Position numbers and translations under genes: made by a program. The notes beneath the pieces were generated by a model. The model made no database searches. It was not told the DNA's origin and saw only the letters and a list, made by a program, of their open reading frames with translations. Below are positions 1 to 7,931 of a stretch of 64,000 nt of DNA, piece by piece. This DNA comes from Natronolimnohabitans sp. A-GB9 (GTDB lineage Archaea; Halobacteriota; Halobacteria; Halobacteriales; Natrialbaceae): positions 1-64,000 of the forward strand of contig NZ_JAVDDV010000015.1 of the NCBI RefSeq assembly GCF_030848565.1. Direction: 5' to 3'. Position 1 is the stretch's first letter, and each line of letters starts with the position of its first letter.

Positions 1-63
1 TATGTGTATTATATATGACCGTTGCCAATTCTATAACCGGGTTCCGACGCCAGTGATCGTCGG

Positions 64-720
64 TCACTGTGCCACCATTCGATCGTTTTCTATCGTCGTC
101 GCGATCAGTTCCGAAATCGCGCGCCGAAGCCGCTGTGAAACCGCCGAGTCCGAGATCTCGAGTCGCTCGGCGAGATCGTCCTGTGTACTGTCCCGTGGAA
201 TGTCGAAATACCCACTGTAGTACGCCATCATGAGAATCTCGTACTGTTGCTCCGTCAGATGATACGTCCCGCTATCGGAGACCGACGTGTCGTACAACTG
301 CGTCACGCGAAACGAGACGTCGCGGTCCCGATACCACGCTCGAAGCGCCGTCAACGCGTCCCTGTCTGGCAGATGTATCCGGGCCGTCCAGCCGCGTTCG
401 GCGCTCGTGATCGTAAATACGAACAGCCCCTGTTCACCACAGCGGTCCGGAACGATCTCGAGATCAGTCTCGACTTCGAGCCGGTAGATCGACCGGTTCT
501 CGAAGGTCGCAACACACGTCGGATCGGAGACGGTCGGGTCCGACGTCATCGTCTCCTCGACCGACGTATAGTCGTCGCCGAACACGGAGGCGAACTGTAG
601 CCGCCGGTCGTCGGGCGTCATCTCGTACTCGTATCGAAACGTCGTCTCGGGATGCTCCGAGATCGTCGGCGCCAACGCGAGCTCGTCGTGGGCGAGCTGA
701 ACTTCGGCGATAAATCCCAT
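64..720 (-). CDS. HTH-10 (Bat-type) transcriptional regulator
   Basis: A 218-residue protein with the haloarchaeal bacterio-opsin-activator architecture. Residues about 1-150 form the N-terminal sensor-like domain found in this family. Residues about 155-210 hold the HTH-10 domain, which begins LTEQQYEILMMAYYSGYFD, continues through ERLEISDSAVSQRLRRA and is typical of Bat/DmsR-like regulators. No PAS or GAF domain is visible, so it is the short form. It lies two genes downstream of a TorD/NrfD/molybdopterin oxidoreductase operon. DmsR, a HTH-10 protein, controls the DMSO reductase operon in other haloarchaea, so control of the neighbouring operon is plausible, but nothing in the sequence proves it. 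Confidence 0.85.
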   Translation of the reverse strand: MGFIAEVQLAHDELALAPTISEHPETTFRYEYEMTPDDRRLQFASVFGDDYTSVEETMTSDPTVSDPTCVATFENRSIYRLEVETDLEIVPDRCGEQGLFVFTITSAERGWTARIHLPDRDALTALRAWYRDRDVSFRVTQLYDTSVSDSGTYHLTEQQYEILMMAYYSGYFDIPRDSTQDDLAERLEISDSAVSQRLRRAISELIATTIENDRMVAQ

Positions 721-820
721 GCGATTCCCCGTTTCCCTACGACATCGTTGGGCCGCTCTGGTATACCTATACGACGAGTAACCGACTGTTGTGACTGCTG
801 CAACTCGACGTTTTCTACCG

Positions 821-935
821 TCTCATACTGTTGGACAGCACGATTCGACGGTCGGTCGCGCGACTGTGGCCGTCACCGGGGAACGGCCACGAATTCGCGA
901 GCGACGGGGTACTGATGTCTGTCCGGCAGTAGAGA
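821..935. repeat. palindromic intergenic element, family B copy 1
   Basis: About 115 bp bounded by imperfect inverted ends: CTCATACTGTTGGACAGC on the left and CTGTCCGGCAGTAGAG on the right. The interior, from GACAGCACGATTCGACG onward, is closely similar to the reverse complement of 58264-58376 over most of its length. It occupies the gap between the HTH-10 gene and a membrane protein gene together with the family A element at 968-1053. No coding potential was recognised here. Confidence 0.7.
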
Positions 936-967
936 CCCGGTCCAAAACCGGTCGACAACGACGCCTC

Positions 968-1053
968 TCATACGGACTGCTGTAGTCAATTACCGCCGAT
1001 CGCCGACCCCGGATCTGGCGATCGGCGGTAAATAGTTACAGCGATCCGTATCA
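968..1053. repeat. palindromic intergenic element, family A copy 1
   Basis: The element begins TCATACGGACTGCTGTAGTC and ends ...CAGCGATCCGTATCA. It has a perfect 14-bp inner inverted repeat, TACCGCCGATCGCC at 991-1004 and its complement at 1017-1030. The last three bases (TCA, 1051-1053) are the complement of the TGA stop of the adjacent minus-strand membrane protein gene. Related copies are at 27801, 37939, 43246 and 55575. Confidence 0.8.
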
Positions 1054-1560
1054 GTCGCGTTTCGTCGTTACTTTCTCCGCGAGCAGTTCCGAGATCGGAT
1101 CGAGCGAGACGTACAACCGCGCTGCCAGTATCGCCAGTGGCGGCAGTGCAAACGCGAGGAAGACGACGTCGTAGATCCACGTCATGCCGTCGAGTATCGG
1201 CACGATCGCCGGTGCGAGACCGCGGTGAGCGACCAGGACAGCGACCAGGACGACGAACAGCTGGGAAACCGCGGCCACGTCCTCGACGACCGATTCAGGG
1301 CCTTCGAGCGTCGACCGTACGAGCGTGGCGAGGGCGGGTGCCAGGGACAACAACAGCCCGACGACGACGATCGTCACGATCGCGCTGACGATGGCGACGA
1401 ACGTGATCGGCGTTCCGGGAACGAGTCGGTCCACGCCGGGTAAGACCGTGACGAGTCCGAGGACGAACAGAAGCGAGAGCGTCGCAAGTACGAGTTTGCT
1501 TACCGACTGTACGACGTCCCGATCGAGCGACGCGGGGATGGAGGGTCGAGCGTCAGTCAT
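1051..1560 (-). CDS. four-helix membrane protein, unknown function
   Basis: 169 residues when started at the ATG giving MTDARPSIPASLDRD. An upstream in-frame start would add 18 residues of Arg-rich, unlikely sequence. Four hydrophobic stretches are visible at about residues 15-40, 48-80, 95-125 and 130-155, with a short charged tail (LLAEKVTTKRD). This layout fits a small integral membrane protein. I do not recognise a family with certainty; haloarchaea have many such proteins. The TGA stop is also the right terminus of a palindromic repeat element, so the gene ends exactly where the repeat begins. Confidence 0.7.
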   Translation of the reverse strand: MTDARPSIPASLDRDVVQSVSKLVLATLSLLFVLGLVTVLPGVDRLVPGTPITFVAIVSAIVTIVVVGLLLSLAPALATLVRSTLEGPESVVEDVAAVSQLFVVLVAVLVAHRGLAPAIVPILDGMTWIYDVVFLAFALPPLAILAARLYVSLDPISELLAEKVTTKRD

Positions 1561-1716
1561 GTGCCAGTCGTCAGTCGACCGTGACCGAACAAATATCCGT
1601 ACGGTCGTCCACATCCGATTTGTTCGCTTTCGGACCGTTCAGAACCGTTTATCGCCTGGGAAAACGAGCAGCGTTCGAGGGGAAGCGGTAGTGGCGAAAG
1701 CAGCAAGACGGTCGCC

Positions 1717-2352
1717 CTACGAAGAGGACAGGGCGTAGCCGGGCTCGAGGTCGTCGGGATCGAGACCGAGGAGATACGTGTCGGCCTCGACGGTGCCCTC
1801 GATCAGCCAGCCGACGCCACAGTAGAAGGGGTGGTCGGCCATCTCCTGGATGTCCGTCGCGAGCTGGGGGAGCCACCAGCCGTGAGCTGCCAGGAACGCT
1901 CGGCGGAGTTCGTCGGCACCGTCGCGGGCCAGTATCTCGAGGGCGGCGAGTTCGACGGCGGCGTGGTCAGCTTCCTCACGGAGCTGTTCGGAGGGGCGGA
2001 TGCCGAGGTCGCGATAGGAGCGTTTGACCGCCGCGAGGGGTTCGCCGAGGTAGTCGTCGGCGTACCACGACTCGTGAATCTGCATCCGTGGGCGTGGCCC
2101 GACGAACAGCCGGGTGTGGACGCGTTTGAGTTCGTCGGCGGCGTCGGACGGGTCGTCTACGTCGGCGCGCCACGTTCGGAGCTGCCGGTAGCCGTTCGAC
2201 AGCGCCTGTGGCGAGGCCTCTCTTGGAAACCCCTCGGCGACGAGCCGTTCGACTGCCGCTTCGTCCGGTGGGTCCGCGAGCACGCTCGACAGGAAGGCGT
2301 ACAGATCTGCGATCTCGGTCGTCTCGTCCGTCGTATCGGTCGTTCGTGTCAT
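1717..2352 (-). CDS. TorD/DmsD-family molybdoenzyme chaperone
   Basis: 211 residues, predominantly helical, with the pattern of the TorD family: a helical N-terminus (IADLYAFLSSVLADPPDE), the conserved centre LKRVHTRLFVGPRPRMQIHESWY, and a C-terminal helical block (FLAAHGWWLPQLATDIQEMA). TorD-like proteins bind the Tat signal and apo-catalytic subunit of molybdopterin oxidoreductases during cofactor insertion. It is the last gene of the minus-strand unit headed by the Tat-exported molybdopterin subunit, 73 bp after the NrfD-like gene, which fits a dedicated chaperone. Confidence 0.85.
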   Translation of the reverse strand: MTRTTDTTDETTEIADLYAFLSSVLADPPDEAAVERLVAEGFPREASPQALSNGYRQLRTWRADVDDPSDAADELKRVHTRLFVGPRPRMQIHESWYADDYLGEPLAAVKRSYRDLGIRPSEQLREEADHAAVELAALEILARDGADELRRAFLAAHGWWLPQLATDIQEMADHPFYCGVGWLIEGTVEADTYLLGLDPDDLEPGYALSSS

Positions 2353-2425
2353 ATCACTCGAGTCAGTTCGGTCCGGTCGTTTACAACAGCGAAACGAGGG
2401 GGTGGCCAGAGATCGATGCCGTGGG

Positions 2426-3559
2426 CTACATCGGCAGCGGGATCGCCGTGAACTCGGCGGCCAGTAGGTACGTCAGCGCGAGCGTGATTTTTCCGACGAT
2501 CACTAACACTCCTGCGGCGACGTAGGCCCCCGTGGCTGCAGTCGGTGAGAGCGCGTCACGGCGCTGGCCAACGACGGCCCCGACCGACAGCAGGATCGGG
2601 AGGACCAGCCCGCCAAGGATAGCCCCGCCGACGAACAGCGTCGCGTACGTGCTCAGCATGTTCTCGACGGCCGGCTCTGCGGCCGGGACTTGCTCGGGCA
2701 ACAGGGCGACCGTTGCGAGAACGGCTACCAGCGTCGCCGCCAACAGCCCGGACGCCACCAGCGAGTAGCTCTGAATCGTTCGGCCGACCGAGCGTTTTTC
2801 CAGCGCAGCGAGTCCGACCGCAACCGCGGCTCCTGCGCCGAGGCCGGAGAAGACCTGGACCGGAATGAGGTACGTCTTGTCCCACAACGGCACGCGGTCG
2901 GCCGGACCGGTACCGTAGGCCATCGCCGAGTAGACCAGTACGCCGGCGGCGAAGACGCCGAAGAGGGCGCCGATTCCGAGCCGAACCGTCTCCGTCGGTC
3001 GGGTCCTGTCTGCGAGTGCGTCGAGGTAGTCGAGAATTCCGACACGGTTGAAGACGTTACGGATGCCGCCGGCCTGGCCGCCGGTCGCGGCTTTCGCTGG
3101 GCCACTGTCCGTACCGCCGTCGGAGGCGACATCGCGGCCACCGTCGGCGGCGGCGCCCTCGCCCTCTGTTGTGACGGACGGTCCGTGCGGACGCTCCCGC
3201 CCGAACGCGACCCAGAGGAACAACAGCAACGAGCCGACCACGAGGCCGCCGAGCAGGTACGGGCCGATCGCCATCCACGAGCCGAAGTTCGTCATTATCA
3301 GCGGCACCATCATCGCCCGGAACGGTGTCGCGAGGTGGGACAACAAGACGGGGCCGCCGATGCCGACGCCGACGAGCCCAGTGAGGTATCCCCACTTGGC
3401 GATTCGGCCGTGTTCGCGTTCGTCGTGTCGCCGTGAGCGAACGTCGGCGAGATATCCCATCAGATACGCGCCGCTTGCGATGCCGATCAACGCGATGTAG
3501 AATCCAACCTTCCAGTCCCACTGCGTGTACGGTAGTTCGAACGTGATTTCGACTGCCAT
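2426..3559 (-). CDS. NrfD/PsrC-type membrane anchor of molybdoenzyme
   Basis: 377 residues with about eight to ten hydrophobic segments. It starts MAVEITFELPYTQWDWKVGFYIALIGIASGAYL, the usual NrfD/PsrC entry helix. A long Gly/Asp-rich hydrophilic loop lies at about residues 125-165. NrfD-type subunits carry quinone-linked electrons for periplasmic-side molybdopterin enzymes. It lies 2 bp after the ferredoxin subunit gene on the same strand, completing an A-B-C type complex. This anchor type differs from the cytochrome b (FdnI) anchor of bacterial formate dehydrogenase-N, so direct menaquinol coupling without heme is likely (inference from the family). Confidence 0.85.
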   Translation of the reverse strand: MAVEITFELPYTQWDWKVGFYIALIGIASGAYLMGYLADVRSRRHDEREHGRIAKWGYLTGLVGVGIGGPVLLSHLATPFRAMMVPLIMTNFGSWMAIGPYLLGGLVVGSLLLFLWVAFGRERPHGPSVTTEGEGAAADGGRDVASDGGTDSGPAKAATGGQAGGIRNVFNRVGILDYLDALADRTRPTETVRLGIGALFGVFAAGVLVYSAMAYGTGPADRVPLWDKTYLIPVQVFSGLGAGAAVAVGLAALEKRSVGRTIQSYSLVASGLLAATLVAVLATVALLPEQVPAAEPAVENMLSTYATLFVGGAILGGLVLPILLSVGAVVGQRRDALSPTAATGAYVAAGVLVIVGKITLALTYLLAAEFTAIPLPM

Positions 3560-3561
3560 GG

Positions 3562-4164
3562 TTAGTCACCTCCGACGATCATGTCCGCGTCATCTCCGAA
3601 GATGATCGCCGCGGCCTCCTCGTCGAACGGCTGGGTAGTGTCGTCCTCCTCGAGCCGTTCGGACAGTTCCTCGGGGGTGCCAAACAGCAACGCGTCGGTC
3701 GGACACTCCGAAGAACAGGCCGGCTCGAGACCCTGTTCCTGACGCGGTTCGCAGGTCGTACATTTGTCCATCAGGCCGTCGCTCTTTGCACCCATCAGGT
3801 TCTCCTCGTCGGCCTCGGGGACCTCCCCGTCGGGGTACTGGGGTGCGCCGAACGGACAGCCCACGCCACAGTAGTGACAGCCAATACACCGGCCCGCGTC
3901 CACGCGGACGGTGTCGCTCTGGCTGTAATGGAGTGCTTCCGTGGGACAGACGTCGATACACGGCGCGTCCCGACAGTTGTAACACTGCATCGGCTTGTTC
4001 GTCTCGTCGTCGGTCCCGTGGGCGAGGGCAACGACCTGGATCCGATCGCTCTCCGGCGGGAGATCCCAGGTTCGCTGGCACGCTACCTCGCAGGCGCCAC
4101 AGTCGATACACGACTCCCAGTTCGGGATGACTCGTGCCGTTCCGTTGTCGTCTTGTGTACTCAT
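3562..4164 (-). CDS. four-cluster 4Fe-4S electron-transfer subunit
   Basis: 200 residues of the DmsB/PsrB/FdhB type. Four cysteine groups are visible: CIDCGACEVAC, CYNCRDAPCIDVC, CIGCHYCGVGC, and CTTC followed by ACSSEC, 16 cysteines in all, enough for four [4Fe-4S] clusters. There is no signal peptide, so export would be by hitchhiking on the Tat-bearing catalytic subunit. It sits between the catalytic and NrfD genes with very short spacing, as expected for the electron wire between molybdopterin and quinone. Confidence 0.92.
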   Translation of the reverse strand: MSTQDDNGTARVIPNWESCIDCGACEVACQRTWDLPPESDRIQVVALAHGTDDETNKPMQCYNCRDAPCIDVCPTEALHYSQSDTVRVDAGRCIGCHYCGVGCPFGAPQYPDGEVPEADEENLMGAKSDGLMDKCTTCEPRQEQGLEPACSSECPTDALLFGTPEELSERLEEDDTTQPFDEEAAAIIFGDDADMIVGGD

Positions 4165-4174
4165 TTGCGTTCAC

Positions 4175-7100
4175 CTATCGTTTGTCGCGGTTCATCCGCT
4201 GTTCTTGCCACTGGAGTTGCTGCTCGGACAGTTCCGGAATCTCCTCGTCGTCGGCCACGCGAACGTTACACAGTGTCACTTTGGTCTCTTGCATCTGCGT
4301 CTCCCTGTCGTAGGCCGGGGCGGTGCCGGCGTTGATCGACTCACCGATCACCAGCGGCTCGAGGCCCTCCATCTCCCCGCCGTAGTTCTCCGTCAGGTCT
4401 TCGCCCTCGAGGATGCCCGACCAGTGATACGGCGCGAACGCGTGATCCTGTGGCACCCGTTCGGTGACGTTCGTCTGGACGAACATCTCGGCGTGGGGCG
4501 TCGTGACGGCGATCCAGTCGCCATCGTCGACGCCCAGTTCGTCAGCCACGTCGGGGTTGATCTCGAGGTACATCATCGGCGACCGCGAGGCCGTCCCGAG
4601 CGTGCTCCGTGTCTTCGCGCCGGCACCGGTGTGTTCGACCTGGCGACCCGAGGTGAGGACCATCGGCTCGACGTCGCCGTGTTCCTCGAGTTCTTCGTAG
4701 GCGTCTAAGTTCTCCTGCTGGACGGCCTCGTTGTCGAGTTCGACGCGCCAGTGGTCCTCGGTGTGCTCGTTACACGGGTAGTCGTCGACGAGATCGGGAC
4801 GCGGTGTCACCGCGGGCTCGCGGTGGACGGGAATCTCGTCCTCGAGGTTCCAGGCTTTCATCCGGGCGCGGCCACGTCCCCATGGCGCGTCGGGCTGTTC
4901 GTTGTCGAACTCCTCGTAGCGGTCGAGGTCGACGTCGTATCCCTCCTCGTCCAGCGCCTCGGCGACGTCCGCGACCGAGACCTCCTCGTCGAGTGCACCC
5001 TCGATCGGGATCGTCAGCGACGCTGGCTCGGACGGATCGTCAGGAAGGACGTTCGCGTACAGCGGGTACTGTGGAACACCCTCGAGCGTTCCGTCCCACC
5101 AGTCGGGCTCGAACGACTCACGGAGATGGTCGTCGGGTTCGACCTCGGGGTCCTCGTCGTTCTCGACTTCGTCGACCGCGGCGTCCCACCAGTTGGCCCG
5201 GAAGTCCATGCCGCCGTCCTCGGGGTGGAGGGAGGCGTCGTAGAGGATCGGCGTTCCGGGGTGGTCCTCGTGCCAACACGGCCACGGGAGGCCATAGACC
5301 TCACCGTCCTGGATCTCGACGGTCTCGCCGTCCTCGATCTCGACTTCCTCGTCGTCGTCGAGATCGGCCCGAAGGTCCTCGACGCTGAACAGGTCCGACG
5401 CCTCCTGGTGGGCTTTCAGCCGTTCGGGCGTCTGACCGATGTAGCCGACCGACCGGACGCCGAGGTTGATCTCTCTGAGGACGTCTTCGACCTCGTCGTA
5501 GTCGAAGTGGTCGCCGAACCCGAGTCGTTCGGCGAACTGGGTCATCAACACCCAGTCTCGCCTGGCGTTGTGCCGTGGTGAAACCGCCTGATTTCGCCAC
5601 TGAAGCTGCCGACCGGTGTTCGTTGCGCTACCTGCCTCCTCTATGTTGGTCGCCGCCGGGAGCATGTAGACGTCCGTGTCGGCGTCGGCGAGTTCGGCGA
5701 CCTGGTTCGGGAAGATGTCGATGTTGACGATAAATTCGAGTTCGTTGACCGCCTCGCGGACGCGTTTGTACTCGCTCAGCGAACCGAGGCCGTGGCCCCA
5801 GAAGATCGCTGCGCGGAGCGGATCCGGCTGATAGATCTCCCACTGGTCGTCCAGGACGCCCTCGAACCAGCGAGCCACGGTAAAACCGTTTTTCTCCATC
5901 AGCTCCGTCGAGTGGAACCGATCGTGCAGCCACTCGTAGTCCATGTCGCCGGAGGTGTACGGCGACTCGTCCCAGACGTTGGCCCAGTGCTCCCAGGCAC
6001 CCTGGTCGAGCCCGTAGTAGCCGGGCGTATTCCCGGAGTCGACGCCGAGGTCGGTCGCCCCCTGGACGTTGTCGTGACCGCGGTAGATGGGCGTCCCGCC
6101 GCCGGGTTGGGCGGCGTGGCCAAGCGCCAGGTTCAACATCGCGTACGCTCGCGTGTTGCCGGTCCCGTTGTTGTGTTGGGTCCCGCCCATCGCCCACTCG
6201 ACGGAGCTAACGTCGGCGTCGGCGAGCGTCTCGGCGAGCCCCTCGAGTTCCTCGACTGGCGTGCCACAGATGTCCGAGACCGTCTCGACGTCGTACTGTG
6301 GAAGCACGTCGTCGCGGAACTCCTCCCAGGTGGGCTCCATCACCCGACTCTGAATGAACTCCTCGTCGTGGAGGTCGTTCTCGACGATGTGGTGGATGAG
6401 GCCGTAGATGAACGCGACGTCGGTACCCGACCGGAAGTGGATGTAGTCGTCGGCGGCGGCCGCGGTCTTGGTGTACCGCGGCTCGGCGACGATGTGGGTC
6501 CCCCCTCGTCGCTGGGCCTCCTGGAAGTGTTGCCACGCGACTGGGTGGCTCTCGAGGGGGTTGTGCCCGATGATGAGGTTGACGTCGATATTTCGCATGT
6601 CGTTGTTGTTGTTCGTCATCGCGCCGACGCCCCACGTGTTCGCGATGCCTGTCACCGTCGTGGAGTGACAGATCCGTGCCTGGTGGTCGACGTTGTTCGT
6701 GCCGTACAACGCCGCTAACTTTCGGATCAGGTATGCAGCTTCGTTGCTGTGACAGGCCGATCCACACCAGAACGTACCGTGTGGCCCGGTCTCCTCGCGG
6801 ATGTCGTCTAACCGTCCAGCGATCTCGTCTAAGATCGCGTCCCACTCCATTCGAACCCACTCGCCGTCCTCGAGTTTCAGCGGCTCTTTCAGGCGTTGTT
6901 CGGAGTTTTCGGTCTGGGTAAGTGACGCCCCCTTCGAGCAGAGACCGCCCTGGTTGACCGGGTTGTCGTCCCAACTCTCCTGACCGACGACCGTGTCTTC
7001 TTCGACCGCGATCTGTAATCCACAGCCGACCGAACAGTGCGTACAGACGGTCTTGACCAGGTCATCACCTGTGCCTGGATCGACACGTTGCGTCTCCTCG

Positions 7101-7207
7101 TCGTCCTGTTGAAGTAGCGTTCGTCCACCGACTGCCGTTGCGAGTGCCCCTGCAGCACCGGCTTTGAGGAACCCCCGCCGATCGAGGTCCAGTGAGTGCC
7201 GTGCCAT
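4175..7207 (-). CDS. formate dehydrogenase-like molybdopterin catalytic subunit
   Basis: About 1010 residues when started at MARHSLDLDRRGFLKAG, which puts a twin-arginine signal at residues 10-11; a start 12 codons upstream is possible but adds nothing. An N-terminal [4Fe-4S] set is at Cys55, Cys58, Cys62 and Cys90. ARICHSTTV places Cys180-His181 where FdnG/FdhF have selenocysteine-His, and YRGHDNVQG contains Arg376 matching the second catalytic arginine of FdnG. A dinucleotide-binding domain fills the C-terminal region (LTSGRQVEHTGAGAKTRS). The FdnG-like pattern argues for formate oxidation at the outer face, but the substrate is not proven. Residues about 590-760 are an acidic, low-complexity stretch. 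The operon order A-B-NrfD-TorD supports a membrane-bound respiratory complex. Confidence 0.88.
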   Translation of the reverse strand: MARHSLDLDRRGFLKAGAAGALATAVGGRTLLQQDDEETQRVDPGTGDDLVKTVCTHCSVGCGLQIAVEEDTVVGQESWDDNPVNQGGLCSKGASLTQTENSEQRLKEPLKLEDGEWVRMEWDAILDEIAGRLDDIREETGPHGTFWCGSACHSNEAAYLIRKLAALYGTNNVDHQARICHSTTVTGIANTWGVGAMTNNNNDMRNIDVNLIIGHNPLESHPVAWQHFQEAQRRGGTHIVAEPRYTKTAAAADDYIHFRSGTDVAFIYGLIHHIVENDLHDEEFIQSRVMEPTWEEFRDDVLPQYDVETVSDICGTPVEELEGLAETLADADVSSVEWAMGGTQHNNGTGNTRAYAMLNLALGHAAQPGGGTPIYRGHDNVQGATDLGVDSGNTPGYYGLDQGAWEHWANVWDESPYTSGDMDYEWLHDRFHSTELMEKNGFTVARWFEGVLDDQWEIYQPDPLRAAIFWGHGLGSLSEYKRVREAVNELEFIVNIDIFPNQVAELADADTDVYMLPAATNIEEAGSATNTGRQLQWRNQAVSPRHNARRDWVLMTQFAERLGFGDHFDYDEVEDVLREINLGVRSVGYIGQTPERLKAHQEASDLFSVEDLRADLDDDEEVEIEDGETVEIQDGEVYGLPWPCWHEDHPGTPILYDASLHPEDGGMDFRANWWDAAVDEVENDEDPEVEPDDHLRESFEPDWWDGTLEGVPQYPLYANVLPDDPSEPASLTIPIEGALDEEVSVADVAEALDEEGYDVDLDRYEEFDNEQPDAPWGRGRARMKAWNLEDEIPVHREPAVTPRPDLVDDYPCNEHTEDHWRVELDNEAVQQENLDAYEELEEHGDVEPMVLTSGRQVEHTGAGAKTRSTLGTASRSPMMYLEINPDVADELGVDDGDWIAVTTPHAEMFVQTNVTERVPQDHAFAPYHWSGILEGEDLTENYGGEMEGLEPLVIGESINAGTAPAYDRETQMQETKVTLCNVRVADDEEIPELSEQQLQWQEQRMNRDKR

Positions 7208-7658
7208 AGAATGACAGACAGACTCTTCTACAATAAGTGTCACTGAACAGGTACTCTCGATGAAATTTCATTATATCGCCGGGGGGTATATGTGTAATAT
7301 ATAGTGTATAAGGAACTATCCATTACTCTGTACACCAACGCATTACGCTGTCAGTACGGGATCGGTGAGAGGAGCGCGATCAGGTATCGCGATTCGTAGC
7401 GGTTCGTGTCACTCCCCTCTCTATCGGACGATTCGAACCACACACCTCGCTTTGCTCCATTTCCTGCAACGGATACTCGAGAACCGATCCGACGAGACGG
7501 GGTGACTACGTGGCGGTGCGTTCTCTTCGACGTTCTTGCAAGGACTGTTCCTCGAGGTCAGTTCGCGTCGAACGTATCACACGCTGTCGATCGTCGCAGT
7601 CTCAGTCCCGCAGTACGTCGTCGTGAGGTCCCCTCTGCCGTACCCTGATTCGAAAACG
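7208..7658. other. non-coding region upstream of the FDH-like operon
   Basis: No convincing gene is seen here. The first 120 bases are AT-rich; on the minus strand TATACACTATATATTACAC at about 7289-7307 is a good TATA-containing segment 80-100 bp before the catalytic subunit start. The rest is ordinary GC-rich intergenic DNA up to the degraded tRNA-flank repeat. Confidence 0.5.
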
Positions 7659-7711
7659 TTTGTCTCACGGAGTTGTTCGCGCAAAAATAGTCCCGGGCGG
7701 ATTCGAACCGC
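7659..7711 (-). repeat. duplicated tRNA-Gln 3' end with diverged flank
   Basis: Bases 7687-7711 repeat exactly, over 25 bp, the T-arm and acceptor 3' strand of the tRNA-Gln gene at 7788-7812. The preceding bases (TCTCACGGAGTTGTTCGCG) are a diverged copy of the hairpin flank next to the real tRNA. The 5' two-thirds of a tRNA are missing, so this is not a functional tRNA. It may be an attachment-site scar or a small local duplication. Confidence 0.8.
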
Positions 7712-7758
7712 GAGGACTCGAATCCTCTCGTCCTCTGGGCTCGAACCACCGGGGATAC

Positions 7759-7788
7759 CTGCTGCTCACGAATTTATTCGCAGCAGGA
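7759..7788 (-). other. hairpin immediately 3' of tRNA-Gln
   Basis: CTGCTGC at 7760-7766 pairs perfectly with GCAGCAG at 7781-7787 around a TCACGAATTTATTC loop, directly against the tRNA 3' end. A nearly identical 30-base segment borders tRNA-Gly at about 45751-45781. It may be a 3' processing or termination element, or part of a shared attachment sequence. Confidence 0.6.
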
Positions 7789-7891
7789 TAGTCCCGGGCG
7801 GATTCGAACCGCCGTCATGGGCTTGCTTCCGTGACGGACTGAACCGAACACGTCCAAAGGCCCATATGATTGGCCACTACACCACGGGACT
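7789..7891 (-). tRNA. tRNA-Gln(TTG) with intron
   Basis: Read on the minus strand the gene begins AGTCCCGTGGTGTAGTGG and ends with CGGGACT plus discriminator A; the seven-base acceptor strands pair. The anticodon stem is TGGGC/GCCCA and the loop reads CTTTGG, giving anticodon TTG. About 30 bases (7824-7853) separate position 37 from position 38 and are an archaeal bulge-helix-bulge intron, as known for tRNA-Gln of Haloferax. The T-arm is GGCGGTTCGAATCCGCC. No CCA is encoded. The intron boundaries could be off by a base. Confidence 0.92.
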
Positions 7892-7931
7892 CCTCGTCGG
7901 TTGCGTGATAGACGACGGTCACACAATAGTG

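Noticed and set aside
4751-5581. 276-codon plus-strand open frame inside the molybdopterin subunit region
   Set aside because: Antisense to a well-supported enzyme gene with intact motifs.
6668-6671. Selenocysteine codon in the formate dehydrogenase-like gene
   Set aside because: The catalytic position is a plain cysteine codon, with no in-frame TGA.
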